Source: Blasia pusilla (taxonomy: Eukaryota > Marchantiophyta > Marchantiopsida > Blasiales). From it: a stretch of DNA of 64,000 nucleotides. This document shows positions 37,701-48,759 of the stretch, one piece after another. The notes beneath the pieces were generated by a model. It did not search any database, was not told the origin of the DNA, and saw nothing but the letters and a program-made list of their open reading frames with translations. Position 1 is the first letter of the stretch. Each line of letters begins with the position of its first letter. The stretch lies in assembly GCA_050084515.1 (NCBI GenBank), contig CM114274.1, positions 22,444,001 through 22,508,000 of the forward strand, read 5' to 3'. A program made the translations under genes and the position numbers.

Positions 37701-38035
37701 ATGATTCCTTCTAATACATTCATTCATGATTAATTACGATTGTTATTGTGTTTTTGTAGATTGGAGAATGAAAGGGCAATAATTAAGAGCGAACATTCAT
37801 TGGATAATCGTTGGGTTGTACCTTACAATTTGATGTTATGCACCCTATTTGATTGTCACATTAATTTGGAGATTGCAAGTAGTGTTTCTACTGTCAAGTA
37901 CTTATACAAATATGTTTATAAAGGATCTGATGTCGTATCAATTAAGTTGTCAAATGGATACATCCAATATAATCGAAGTTATTGACGAGACAACGTCATA
38001 TCTTCATGCGAGATATGATTTTATGGATTGACTTC
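34790..38035 (+). pseudogene. Helitron 1 RepHel pseudogene, N-terminal and Rep part
   Basis: Read piecewise with introns and stops. Early exons encode IRDFRK and HKRKRAIRDDRMEALK, typical of Helitron N-termini. A repeat region (QDEVVxNSSTxLP, three times at about 35540-35680) is followed by a zinc-binding-like block with CPSCRALHW and YGMCCEHERI, and by FRVQGGIYHSIGPLHPD. The Rep domain has FLTMTCNPKWEEI, then QKRGLPNVHVLIIL at about 37379-37414, where the first His of the HUH motif is Asn (codon 37397-37399). The Y2 region KYLYKYVYKGSD (about 37897-37932) keeps its tyrosines. An intron interrupts the gene at about 37665-37759. In-frame stops, for example near 35190 and 36211, indicate a dead gene. 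Confidence 0.85.
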
Positions 38036-38099
38036 TCTAATGCATTATATTTTATTTCTCAACTTCATGTAATTGTCTTTACTCAAATACTTGGAATTC

Positions 38100-40811
38100 T
38101 ATTATTCCAGATATATATCTTCTTCGGAGGCATGTTGGCGTCTCTTTAAGTTTAGTCTACATACTGAACTTCCAAGTATCGTACGACTAGCAGTCCATCT
38201 TCCGGAACAACAATTAGTCTACTTCAATGATGTTGACTCTCTTGGAGATATTTTGCAACTAAAAAAAGAGACAACATTGACCCAATGTTTTGCAACCAAC
38301 CTATCTGACTCTAGTGCTCGAAAATATCTATACATAGATTTTTCTTCTTATTATCGTTGGAGTAACAAGAGATGGATTCGTAGGGTACAAAAACAAAAGG
38401 GTTGTGGCCATCCCATTGGTCGCTTATACCTTACTCATCCAGGTAAATGCTCACAAATTCTCTGTATATATTTTCTTTTATATTCCGCCTCTAAAGCAAT
38501 GTATCTATATGTTGGGATAAACTCATTTAGTTTAATTCATCATAGGTGAAGGAGAACGTCATTGGTTGAGATTACTTCTCCATCATGTTCGAGGAGCAAC
38601 TGCGTATGAATGTTTGAGAACTGTTAATGGAATATTATGTCCAACATTCCAAGAGGCTTCTATCCAATTGGGACTTATTGAGGATGATAGGGAAGTGTTC
38701 ACTTGCTTTGAAGAAGCTTATACAATTCGTACAGGTTCTTCACTTTGTCGCCTATTTGCAATTATTCTAGCGTACAACACACCTGCTCAACCTGCAACAC
38801 TTTGGAGTCAATTCTTGTTTTAATGGTAGAAGATCTCTTATATGAACGGCGTCTGGTAAGAATTCATTAATACCTTTACACCATTTTTTAATTCCTAATA
38901 GTATCTTCTATTGAGCATTCAACAATCTAACCAATTTTGGGTTATCATCCTATTTTGTAGACAATTGGAATTCCTAATCTTCCCGTTGAAGATGCTATGG
39001 TTAATACTGCATTGTTGGAAGTCCATTATTATTTACAAGATCAAGGAAAAATACTGTCAGACTTTCCAGACATGCCCCAATCTGACTTCCAACGACTTCA
39101 ATCAAATTCATATTTGGAGAAACAAGAGCTATTGTATGATACGGAAGAACTAATTGAGCAAGTGCAATTAGGAGAAGCATGTCTAAATGAAGGACAACGT
39201 ATTATTTGGGATGCTATACATGATGAGCTTGATAAAATATGCTTGGATGCTCCACCATCTCCAAAAAAAATTTTCATCGATAGCCCACGTGGAACCGGAA
39301 AAATATTTTTATAAAATCTTCTTCTTGCAAGTGTAAGGAGTGCAAGAGGTATAGCTTTGGCTGTGGCGTCATCTAGAATAGTTGCTCTATTGTTAGACGG
39401 AGGACGTACTGCACATTCGCGATTCAAAATCCCCATCTATCTTCGTGAGAGCTCTACTTGCAAGTAAGTGCCACACTTACTTGATGCACAAATTTTAATT
39501 TCCTCCAATTTTGGTGGCATAAGTTCTAATTTACTCCCTTTTTCTTAGTGTAGTTTATCGGCTAATAGTGATAGAGCGCGCTTAATCCGTGATGCAATGC
39601 TTATTATATGTGACGAAGCTCCTATGGCTCATCGTCATGCATTTGAGGCGGTAAATCATACTTTACAAGATATTATGGGAGTTGTTTCTGATGAACACCG
39701 ATAATTACCATTTGGTGGAAAATTTATGGTATTTGGTGGTGATTTTCGTCAAGTGTTGCATGTTGTTCGTCATGGGGATCGGCCGCAAATCATCCAAGCC
39801 ACCATAAAGAGGTCATCTATTTGGTCTAATGTAAAGGCCATGAAGTTGACTACAAACATGCGAGTTTAGAGGTTGGAAGGTCACTTAGGTAGTGAACAAC
39901 AACTTTTGCTGATTGGTTATTAGAAGTTGGAGAGGGTCGTGTACCTTTGCATCCACATTTGGGAGAAGACTTTATACAATTACCATCTGAAATTGTTACT
40001 AGAAGTAATAAGATATGTGATCTTATTGATTTGATATATGGAAATTTTCCATCCGAACTCAATGATATTGATTTCTTGAGAGATACGGAAATTTTGACTC
40101 TAAGAAATCAAGATGTAGATGACATAAATGCAAGCCTAGTGTCGCGGTTTCCAGGAGAGGTAATCCCTTTAACTTTTATAAAAGATTTATTCAATTATAA
40201 GTTTGGATATTAATATTACCTTTTCTTACAAACTCATTATATTTTGTGTATAGGAGCAAGTTTACCTCAGCATCGACTCTATTCCAAACGAGGGGATGAC
40301 TCATATATATCCAACTGAATTTTTGAACACATGCTTGCCTTCAAGACTTCCTCCCCACCGATTATGTTTGAAGATTGGGGCACCAATCATGATGTTACGA
40401 AACATGAATGGAGCACATGGACAAGCAAACGTGACAAGATTGGTTATTCGTGGATTTATGCAATATTGCATAGATGCTGAAATTATCACAGGGTAGAATA
40501 TTGAAGATCAAAATTTTGTTCCACGTATTCCATTGATTGCATCAAATTCAGGTTTGCCATTTGATTTACGTATGTTTCAATTCCCTATTCAACCGGCTTT
40601 TGCTATGACTATCAATAAGTCCCAAGGTCAAACTTTGCAAAAGATGGGCATTTACTTGCCTACTCCAGTATTTTCTCATGGCCAATTGTATGTAGCATTA
40701 TCTAGAGTAGGGAAGAGAAGTTCTATCCACATTACAATTGGAAGCGATGAACATTCAAATAAGGATGGTGACTATACACAGAATATAGTATATAAAGAAA
40801 TACTTGGATAA
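38100..40811 (+). pseudogene. Helitron 1 RepHel pseudogene, Pif1-like helicase part
   Basis: Continues the Rep exons with linker exons (CGHPIGRLYLTHPG; GERHWLRLLLHHVRGATAYE) and the SF1B helicase. Motif I reads FIDSPRGTGKIFL then a stop (39272-39316), against the expected DGPGGTGKT seen in Helitron 2. Motif II ICDEAPMAHRHAFE is intact (about 39610). [19 protein letters not shown] (motif III region) and the last motifs FAMTINKSQGQT and LYVALSRV (about 40600-40710) are recognisable. Introns lie at about 38440-38545, 38856-38961 and 39463-39548. Several stops confirm inactivity. Helicase of this class unwinds the displaced strand during rolling-circle transposition. Confidence 0.85.
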
Positions 40812-41042
40812 AATAAATATTTAAAAATCAGATCAGAAAAATTGAGTCCTTCCTGCATATTTGCATCTTTCGTATTCCCTCTTACACCCGTGCATCGCAC
40901 AAGCATCTTACTAGTTCATTTTATGTTTGCTAGTAAGGTGCCCGTGCACGGATACGCATATATCAATCAGAAAAAAATTTATTTCATTGAATTTTTTTTT
41001 ATACACTACCATGTCTTTTTTCATTTGAAAGGACATCATTTC

Positions 41043-44000
41043 TTATTGTGATATTATTTGCATTTTTTGTCCTGCTCTTGACAATGCTATATATAATTGA
41101 CCGTGAGAAAAGGTCGATGTAGGTAAGTAAATTCTTATCTTTTTCAAAGTTTGACCTTGGGATTTATTGATAGTCATAGCAAAAGCACGACAAATAGGAA
41201 ATTGAAATCGACGTAAATCAAAAGGTAAACCTGAGTCTGATGCAAATAATGGGACACGTGGAAGAAAGACTCGATCTCCAGTGTTCTTGCTAGTGATGAT
41301 TTCAGCATCAATGACATGTTGCATGAATCCAAGAATCACCAATCGAGTTCCATTCGCAATATTCAAATTTCTTAAAAGCATGATAGGTGCACCAATTTTC
41401 AAGGTTAAACGATGTGGTGGTAAACCTTATAGTAAGCACGCATTTAAGAATTCTTTCGGGTAGATATAACTCATTCCCTCATTTGGAATGGAATCAACAT
41501 TAAGGTAAGTACGTTCTTGCATAGAACAAACATTGGTAATTAGAAGATGATTTTAGTTTTGATGCCTAATATAACTGAAGAACTCATGAAGAGAATCATA
41601 TGAAGAGTATTTTAAAACCAATATTACCTCTCCCATGGAAGCAAGATATGACTTCTACATTGATGTCATCAACATCTCGATTTTCCGGTGTGAGAATTGC
41701 TGTATCTCTTAGAAAGTTGACGTCACAAAACCTTTCATAATCATTTCCATAGATAGTGTCAATAAGTACTTATTTTCTTACTCTTGGTCACCATATCATT
41801 TGGCAGTTGTATAAAATCCTCTCCCAAGTGATATTCCAAAGGCACACGACCCTCTCCAAGTGTCGCAACCCTCATAACCATACGAATGCCAAATAGGCGT
41901 CAAGCGGAACATCATAACTCAAGTGGACTCACACTACGATGAGATGACCGCACTTTGGAGAGGCTTTTGGAAGCTCTCTTGGAAAAGTCCAAGAGATGAA
42001 ACGCGAAACAGAGTTGTGCGTTTCATGCATTAGTGGTCACAACGAGGAAACCCAGACCAAATGCAAACCAAGACTTGAGATAAGTTGAGTCTTGGAAGGT
42101 TGGTTGCGAAAGAGGTGAGAACTAGTTTTGGAACACAACTAGCATTTTGGGAATTTAATTTTGTTTTAGACCATACTTTTAGTCCGAAGATGCGTTTGAG
42201 ATAAGTAAGGGCGCGTTGCAAAGCTTATCTTGAGAAGTTTCTAACGCACCAAAGATCTTAGCAAACGCATGATTACAAGCTAAGATATTGGCTGAAAAAA
42301 ACTTTGAGAGCAATTGGATTGATGGCCAGTTTGAGGGGCCCGACTGTCTTTCCCTAAAGTTAGTGGGACCCCGGAGATCCCCGCAAGTACTAGTAAGGGG
42401 GAGTATTTCCAAGATGTGTTGGAACACGAACTCCACTTTGAGCACCAAACGGCATCTCAAGGGCACGGGATGGAATGGGAGTTTGGCGTTGGAACTCGAA
42501 ATCCAAACCTGATCCAAGGGAGTGGACTGTGTACGCCACACTTGGATTCCGACCTGTGATTCATTTTGTGTGAGTTCAGTTAGGGACTCATTGGATGTCT
42601 ATTGGACAGTAGGAACCGCCATGCGCAAATTTTCGTTTGAGGTTCCTAAACCGACTAGAAAGTCTGTCCCAAGTCTTTCGAGACTTACTTGTGTTGTAAA
42701 CCGTGAAACTAGGAAGCTTGAGCTTGATGAGAGACCAAGACAAGAACTTGGGAAGTTAGCCCGCAGATTGATCCAGGCTCGACTAACTAGAGTGCGTGTT
42801 TGGATGTAGATTAGCGTTGAGAGCGTGACCTACTGAACGCATGCTTCTGCAACAACAAAGATTAACGTTCAAAGAGAGTAGGCGCATGACACCAACCTCC
42901 AATAACCAATTTGCAAAATCTTGTTGTTGCACACGCATGTTCGCTTCCAATCTTTGAACTCTCATATTTTTTGTAAGCTTCATTACCCTCACATGAGACC
43001 ATAAAGGTGATCTTTTTAATGTAGCTTGAATAAATTTTGGAAGGTCTCCATAACGAACAGCAGGCAAGACTTGGCAAAAATCCCCACCAAAGATTATTAA
43101 TTTGCCACCAAACGGAATATTCCTCAAGTCTTCCAATATCACTCCCATGATATCTTGAAAGGATTGATTTACAGCCTCAAATGCATGGCGATGAGTCATA
43201 GGTGCGTGATCCCATATGATAAGCCGGATCTTTTGAATCAAGCGCGCAACTTCACTATTAACCGGTAAACCACAAAAAATAAGTCAAAGACATTATTATT
43301 TTGCGCAAGATATCTCTTTCTAACATATTAAAAGAGTTGCAAATTCATGAAATTTTTACATACTTACTTGCAAGTAGAATTTTCATCTATATTGATTGGA
43401 ATCTTGAATCGTGAATGCGCATTGCGTCCTCCATCTAATAACAAAGCATCTATCCCCAATGAAGTGATAGCTAAAGCTATGCCTCCGGCACCTCGTACAC
43501 TTGCGAGAAGAAGATTGCATAAGAAAGTTTTTCCAGTACCGCCAGGGCCATCAATGAAGAACAATTTTGAACCAGATGTATTATCACCAACAATGATGGT
43601 GTCGAGTTTATTTTGTATAGCATCTCAAATCAACCGTTTTCCATCATTCAAAGTTTCCTCTCCCAACCTAGCTTGTTCATGTAAGTCATCTCGATCATAT
43701 TGAAGCTCTTTCTCTTCCAAATATGAATATAAAGTTGAAGCTTCAAAATCTCCTTGAGGCATATCTAAAAAATCTGATAATCATTCCCCTTGATCTTGCA
43801 AATTGGTAGTGGACTTCCAATAATGCAATGTTAATAATTAAAGCATCCAAGGCAAGATCAGGAATACCCATTTTTTGCATAAAGCTCACGATTTTAAGCA
43901 TAAGTCTAAAAGTAAAAGGAGGAAATAAGAAAATTTTTGATGGAAATAGGAATAGGAATTACCTCACGTCGTTCATATAAGATATCCTCTATGAGTCGGG

Positions 44001-44645
44001 TCAAAAATTGACTCCATAGTTCAGCTGGTTGAGTTGGCGTGTTGTAAGCAAGTACAATAGCAAAGAGTTGTCGGAGCGCACGACCTGTGCGGATTTTTGA
44101 GGCTTCTTGAAAGCATGAGAACACTTCCTTATCATCCTCAAGAAGCCCCATTTGAATAGCAGCCTCCTTAAATGTTGGATGGACACTCCGTGCACAGTTC
44201 TCAAGTATTCATATGTAGTTGCACCTCGAATGTGATGAAGTAGCAATCGCAACCAATGTCGTTCTCCTTCACCTATCAAAACTTGAATGTAGTTGCTTAA
44301 TATATCAAACATTGCATTCATCAAAAGGATGCATGAAATTTTAAGTAATTTGTAAGTATATAATTTAGGAAATTATAAACATATTTACCTGCGTAAGTAA
44401 GATATAGACAACCAATTGGCTGACCGTAACCATTTCTCCTATGAATTCTACGAATCCTTTTTTTTTTTGCTCTAACGATAATAGGAGGGAAACTCAATAT
44501 ATAGATATTTTTTAGCCTCCAAATCCAAACGATTAGTAGCAAACCATTGTGTAAGAGTTGTCTCCCCATTCCTTTGTAGTATCTCCTCGAGATTGTCGTG
44601 ATCATTGAAGAAAATAGTTTGTAGCTCAGGTAGATGAACTGCTAA
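41043..44645 (-). pseudogene. Helitron 2 Pif1-like helicase part
   Basis: Minus-strand segments in order: linker (RLAVHLPELQ, about 44640), GYGQPIGCLYLTYAG, GERHWLRLLLHHIRGATTYE (about 44270), motif I FFIDGPGGTGKTFLC (43561-43520, intact), motif II WDHAPMTHRHAFEA (about 43214) with His at codon 43208-43206 in place of the catalytic Glu seen in Helitron 1, GGKLIIFGGDFCQVLPAVR, and the terminal motifs FAMTINKSQGQT and LYIALSRA (41177-41060). The solo LTR at 41861-42891 breaks the gene after NWLLEVG. An intron at about 43260-43368 matches the Helitron 1 intron position. Confidence 0.85.
41861..42891. mobile_element. Solo LTR (1,031 bp) inserted in Helitron 2
   Basis: Begins TGTCGCAACCCTCATAACC and ends GCGCATGACA, giving TG...CA ends with TGTC/GACA inverted termini. 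The flanks CCAAG (41856-41860) and CCAAC (42892-42896) form a 5-bp target duplication with one mismatch. Removing the insert restores Helitron coding colinear with Helitron 1 (TTGGAGAGGGTCG). There is no internal coding domain, and it is unlike the LTR of the DNMT-bearing element, so it represents a second LTR family. Confidence 0.8.
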
Positions 44646-44647
44646 TC

Positions 44648-44753
44648 TGTCGTGCGAATCCACATCGTCATACAACATACATCGCTGACATACCATACTC
44701 ACATACATACATAACATAGACGAGAGTATCCACAAACACAAGTGTACCACAAC
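44648..44753 (-). repeat. Extra copy of the LTR U3 block outside the 3' LTR
   Basis: About 106 bp nearly identical to 45124-45228. It follows the 3' LTR end with GT between (TTTCA, GT, TGTGGTAC) and runs to the target duplication. The same block is missing from the start of the 5' LTR at 54351. Confidence 0.8.
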
Positions 44754-45225
44754 TGAAATCCGTGAAAGACCTACTGTCATAAAACACGTTTACAATCACA
44801 TACAATCGAGCCAAACCCACTCCACGATGTGAGAATCTAGGTTGAAGCTTGCGGGAAACACCATAGCCAAGAGCTCTACTCACTACCAAGGCTAACTCCC
44901 AACGCAACAGGCTCAACTCAAAGAACTGACTGTTCTTTGAGTGCACTCCACCTTATATCCTCCAACCTAAGAGCGGGCCCTACTGGGAAAGTCACCCCCA
45001 ACTGAGTAACCCCCAACCCTATGTATGGAACCGCATCTCTACCAATCCACTACGGTCCTACATAAGGAATGGCCTCTACTAGCACACCATACTCTACGAC
45101 ATAATCCGTATGGTCATGACAATTGTCGATGAATCCACATCGTCATACAACATACATCACGACATACCATACTCACATACATACATAACATAGACGAGAG
45201 TATCCACAAACACAAGTGTACCACA
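44754..45225 (-). repeat. 3' LTR of the gypsy element (472 bp)
   Basis: Read on the minus strand it starts TGTGGTACACTTG directly after the purine tract and ends GGATTTCA. It comprises a ~104-bp U3 block (45225-45124), AT, and a 368-bp core (45121-44754) that also forms the truncated 5' LTR. The core holds TATAAGG and the predicted transcript start AGTTCTTTGAG (44927-44917). Confidence 0.8.
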
Positions 45226-45226
45226 A

Positions 45227-45236
45227 CTCGCCCCCT
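45227..45236 (-). promoter_or_regulatory. Polypurine tract of the gypsy element
   Basis: AGGGGGCGAG on the minus strand lies directly before the U3 start, as expected for the plus-strand DNA primer site. Confidence 0.7.
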
Positions 45237-45394
45237 AATCGGCGGTTAGGTCCTCTAACTCCTGTAGCCCTATACATCTACTACATGCTATACACCTTCT
45301 TGGGTGCCCGAATCAAGGCCGGGTGCTAGGTTGCCCCATCGTTAGTCACACATCCGTAATCCATATCATGCAAAGATCAAGTCATCTACCTCTC

Positions 45395-45540
45395 CTAAGT
45401 ACATCGAGGACAAACCCACCTTCCAAAGAGGGAACAACATCCAAACGTGGAGTCAAACACATCATGTGCCAACCCCTAGAACACCGATCACACACCAACA
45501 TACCGGCCGCGTTACAAAGCAGACCCACACAACATGCACC
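45395..45540 (-). pseudogene. PHD finger at the C-terminus of the gypsy polyprotein
   Basis: Follows PCHLPNVDGTIDPSLA (from 45602) after the integrase. In successive frames it reads CMLCGS (Cys at 45538), MLVCDRCSRGWHMMC (Cys codon 45492-45490) and GRWVCPRCT with a TAG at 45397-45395. The spacing C-x2-C, C-x2-C, H-x2-C, C-x2-C and the aromatic Trp before the His match a C4HC3 PHD finger, which in other proteins reads histone H3 tails. Two compensating frameshifts disrupt it here. It takes the place where chromoviruses carry a chromodomain. Confidence 0.75.
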
Positions 45541-45559
45541 TCAAGCTAGCACGTATCAT

Positions 45560-46640
45560 GGCTAAGCTTGGGTCAATAGTACCATCCACATTTGGAAGAT
45601 GACATGGCACACAATTACGCACATGGTCCTTCCAAACAACTCCATCACGACCCTCCAACATGAGAACTCCGAAGCTAACACCTCAAGACTCGTAAAATAG
45701 TGCGGCTCGCCGTCACATCCAACGTTGTCGGGCACGCTGCAAATAGACATAGTCCCCACATGGAACCTACGAATCGATGGTCGATAGCCTCCACCTCGAA
45801 TGGTTGTATACCGCAACGTATCCCCTGTGTTGAGCAATGGGAAGATTCTCAAAGGTCGTTGGCATAACTCTCCAAAGAGCTCCGCCACGAGAACACACCC
45901 TCATCCACATCTCTGGGTCATCAAGGTTCACCACCTCACTAGACTCCCGACAAATTGCCTTTGGCAAGTCGGATCTCGGCCGTATAATGTAAAATAAGGT
46001 GAGAAGGAAGCCAAGGATGCTTGGCGATCGAACCTATACCCCATGGCTAACCATGACAACCGAATATCCCGGTCTCCAAGATGCCCCTTCAGAGGCCATA
46101 CTTGCGCAATGCCCTCTACACCGCCTCGAACCACACGCCAGCCAAACCATCCGCCTCGGATGATCTCGAGACGTGGTCCGATGATCAATCAACGCCTTGT
46201 CACACAAGACCTGAAACTCACCCAAACTCAGACTGGGTCGGTCAAGACGCCTTCAGTTGGTGCACCAAAATGACTAAGCACTCTATCCGAAACGCATACG
46301 CCGTTCCTCACTCGCCTTGTCCGTAATGCCACCAACTCAATCCACTTGGAGAAGTGCTCCACCATCACCAACACATATCGATGATGTCGCATGCGATTAA
46401 CGGTAACGGTCCCGCAAAGTCTACACTCCAACGGTAACCCAACCCCATAATAGGCGGGGTGTAATTGTGGTGTAGGGGCATTAAATGATGCCTCACCCGG
46501 TCACAAACCATACAACGTGACACCAATCGCTGCACTCGAGTATGCATGCCACGCCACCAATATCGCCAAGGAGTAAGCTATACGGCGCTTTACCCCAAAA
46601 TGTCCCAACTCCTCATGGGCATGTCACACAATGCGCTCTC
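45560..46640 (-). pseudogene. Integrase region of the gypsy element
   Basis: Minus-strand fragments: RVQRLVSRCMVCDRVR (zinc-binding CX2C), GLGYRWSVDFAGPLPL (first catalytic Asp, about 46455), RYVLVMVEHFSKWIELVALR (about 46380), SDRVLSHFGAP then VLTD (second Asp), KALIDHRTTSRDHP (about 46185), and HLGDRDIRLSWLAMGYRFDR then ASLASFSPYFTLYGRDP (about 46090-45970). The C-terminal part has DTLRYTTIRGGGYRPSIRRF, a basic tail domain. Order and spacing fit a Ty3/gypsy integrase. Frameshifts are frequent. Confidence 0.88.
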
Positions 46641-46774
46641 TCCGAGCCAAATGTGGCACTACTCGTACTCTACCATCCTCCCACACGGAGAATATGTGTT
46701 CCTCCAATCGATACCTCTTAGCACGTTGAAGAACACGGTCTCGCTCCTTGGCACTCACTATGCCTGGCACCCTA

Positions 46775-48420
46775 CTAGTCCGAGGAACTCCAACACCAAC
46801 GCATCATCATGAATATCACGCTGATCCGCACCACCATCTCCAACCTTAGGATCTCAAGGTCGCCATCTACCCCTCGACTAGAGTAAGATATCACGTGGTC
46901 CTCCATACTAGAGTCCACCCTAACCAACATAAAAGGCGGATGCATGCCAACCTGGCACCATCTCCTCATCAACCTCGCCATGCCATCTAGCCCTGTTGTA
47001 TCCTCTTGGCTAGTACATGGGTTCCTACTCAACCCATCAAGATCAAGGTTGGCAACTCCAAGTCTATGTACCACCCGGAAGTCATACTCTGTAAGATAAG
47101 AGCCCACCGTGCAAGCTTCCCTCGTAAGCTTGTCCGACTCCATCAACCACTTGAGCGGTGGTGATCAAGAACAAGGGTAAACCGTGTACCAAACAAGTAA
47201 CACCTAAAGTGTGCCACAGCCCACACACCACACGCCAAGCACTCTCCCTCATATGAACTATAGCGCGACTCCCATTTGCATTATTCGAACGACTTGCATA
47301 GGCCACCACAAACTCCATGTGCTCATCATCATGTTGTGTCAACACCGCTCCAAGTCCCAACCTACTCCAATCGTGTGTAATCGAATGGGCGCCCTCGATA
47401 GGTCTCCTCAAGATAGGCGCCGCCACCAATCTGGGGCCTTAAGCTCCACAAAAGCTCTCTCCGATCATCTTCCCAAAGTGCCACTCTTGATCTGATTTCA
47501 GCAATTGGTTCAAAGGCTTTGCCATAGCACTAAATCCTTCACATACCTCCGATAGTAGTTCGCCAATCCCATGAATGCTTGAACTCTACTCACATCTACC
47601 GGACGCGGAATAAGTGCAATAGCCTCCACCTTTGCTTGCTTTGAACTCCCAAACCACCTGGATAGATCACATGACCCAAGTACTCAACATCCTCATGGAA
47701 GAACTTACACTTTCTGGATGCAACGTAGACCATGAGCTTTCAACCGCTCAAACACCATCTGCAAATGTATCGATGCTCCTCCACCGTGTTCTTGAACACC
47801 AAGATATCATCAATGTAACACCGAACAAAATCCAACCCCGCTAGGATCCTGTCCATCACTCTTTGAAACTCGGCAGTGCATTCTTCAACCCAAAGGGTAA
47901 GAATTTCCACCGGGTACAAACAATCCTTGCCATGAGAGTTGACACCCCAAAATCTTTGTCTTGGCCTTGTCACTCTCCCGAATCGGCAATTGATGGTATC
48001 TGCTCAAGATCAAAAAATACTGAAAATCTTTGCCTGTCCCACCACATCAAAGATCTCCTCAAGTATAGGCATGGCATACCTATCGGCCTTGGTTTGCCGA
48101 TTGATAGGACGGTAATCTCCACACATCCGCCTATCCGTAGTTGCCATGCATATCCTTTTAGCGAGCATGACAAGTGGGCGATGCATACTCTCCATGCGAC
48201 AACTCCACTAATCCAGCCTCCAAAAGGTCCAACGTCCTACTCAATCAAGTCCCTCTCCATATCACTATATCGGTAGGGACGACGGAAGATTGGCGTATCA
48301 CTAGCCAAATCAATCCGTATACCGGGTCCAACCAGAGAACCCAACTCCTTCATGCTAAAGGCAAAACAACTCCTATAAGCACGTAGGAACCGTGTCAGCG
48401 CCGTTTCTCACCTCCCGTAA
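46775..48420 (-). pseudogene. Reverse transcriptase and RNase H region of the gypsy element
   Basis: RT fragments: RRMCGDYRPINRQTKADRYA and MPILEEIFDVVGQAKIFS (about 48145-48010), CTAEFQRVMDRILAGLDF then YIDDILVF, with the catalytic YIDD at 47818-47807. Downstream fragments include FSAMAKPLNQLLKSDQEW (about 47535-47480). RNase H: THDWSRLGLGAVLTQ and EFVVAYASRSNN (about 47385-47270), and LTEYDFRVVHRLGVANLDLD then GLSRNP (about 47090-47025). All are typical of Ty3/gypsy Pol. Frames shift repeatedly. Confidence 0.9.
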
Positions 48421-48759
48421 GCTTGGGCCCAAGTAATGGCTCCCAAGTCTCCTCCACTCGCACACTAGAGGGAGAGGACGATGCCATTGGTCGCCTCATA
48501 ACCCCCTCACAAGATGGTACACCCTTAGCTACACCATCATCCGAGCAAATAACTCCTCCACCAAAGATGAGCAACCAACTCTACATGCCCACCATTACAT
48601 CCCATTTACTCCAAGGATGCAAAATACTACTCTCCTCGCTTCACCGATGCCTCTACCGTCTGGTAGCCATCGAGCTCATTACAAGGGGTGGAAGACCCTG
48701 CAGACATAGTCCGAAGTCGACGCTCGCCATACCAAGACTCAAAATCCAAGTCAAACAAT

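Larger units (their letters stand above)
31030..40914 (+). mobile_element. Helitron 1, 9.9 kb, Rep-helicase type, decayed
   Basis: The 5' end is TCTATACTATTAT, preceded by A. The 3' end has CCCGTGCATCGCAC, then AAGCATCTTACTAG, followed by T, so the element sits between A and T as Helitrons do. The left 3.5 kb is non-coding, with tandem duplications and one unassigned open frame. The right 6 kb carries an intron-containing RepHel pseudogene. It differs from the second Helitron at 40.9-57.3 kb in sequence and in its mutations, so the two are separate insertions of related elements. Confidence 0.85.

Noticed and set aside
39098-39436. Antisense 112-codon frame over the Helitron 1 helicase
   Set aside because: It is the mirror of the helicase motif I region on the plus strand.
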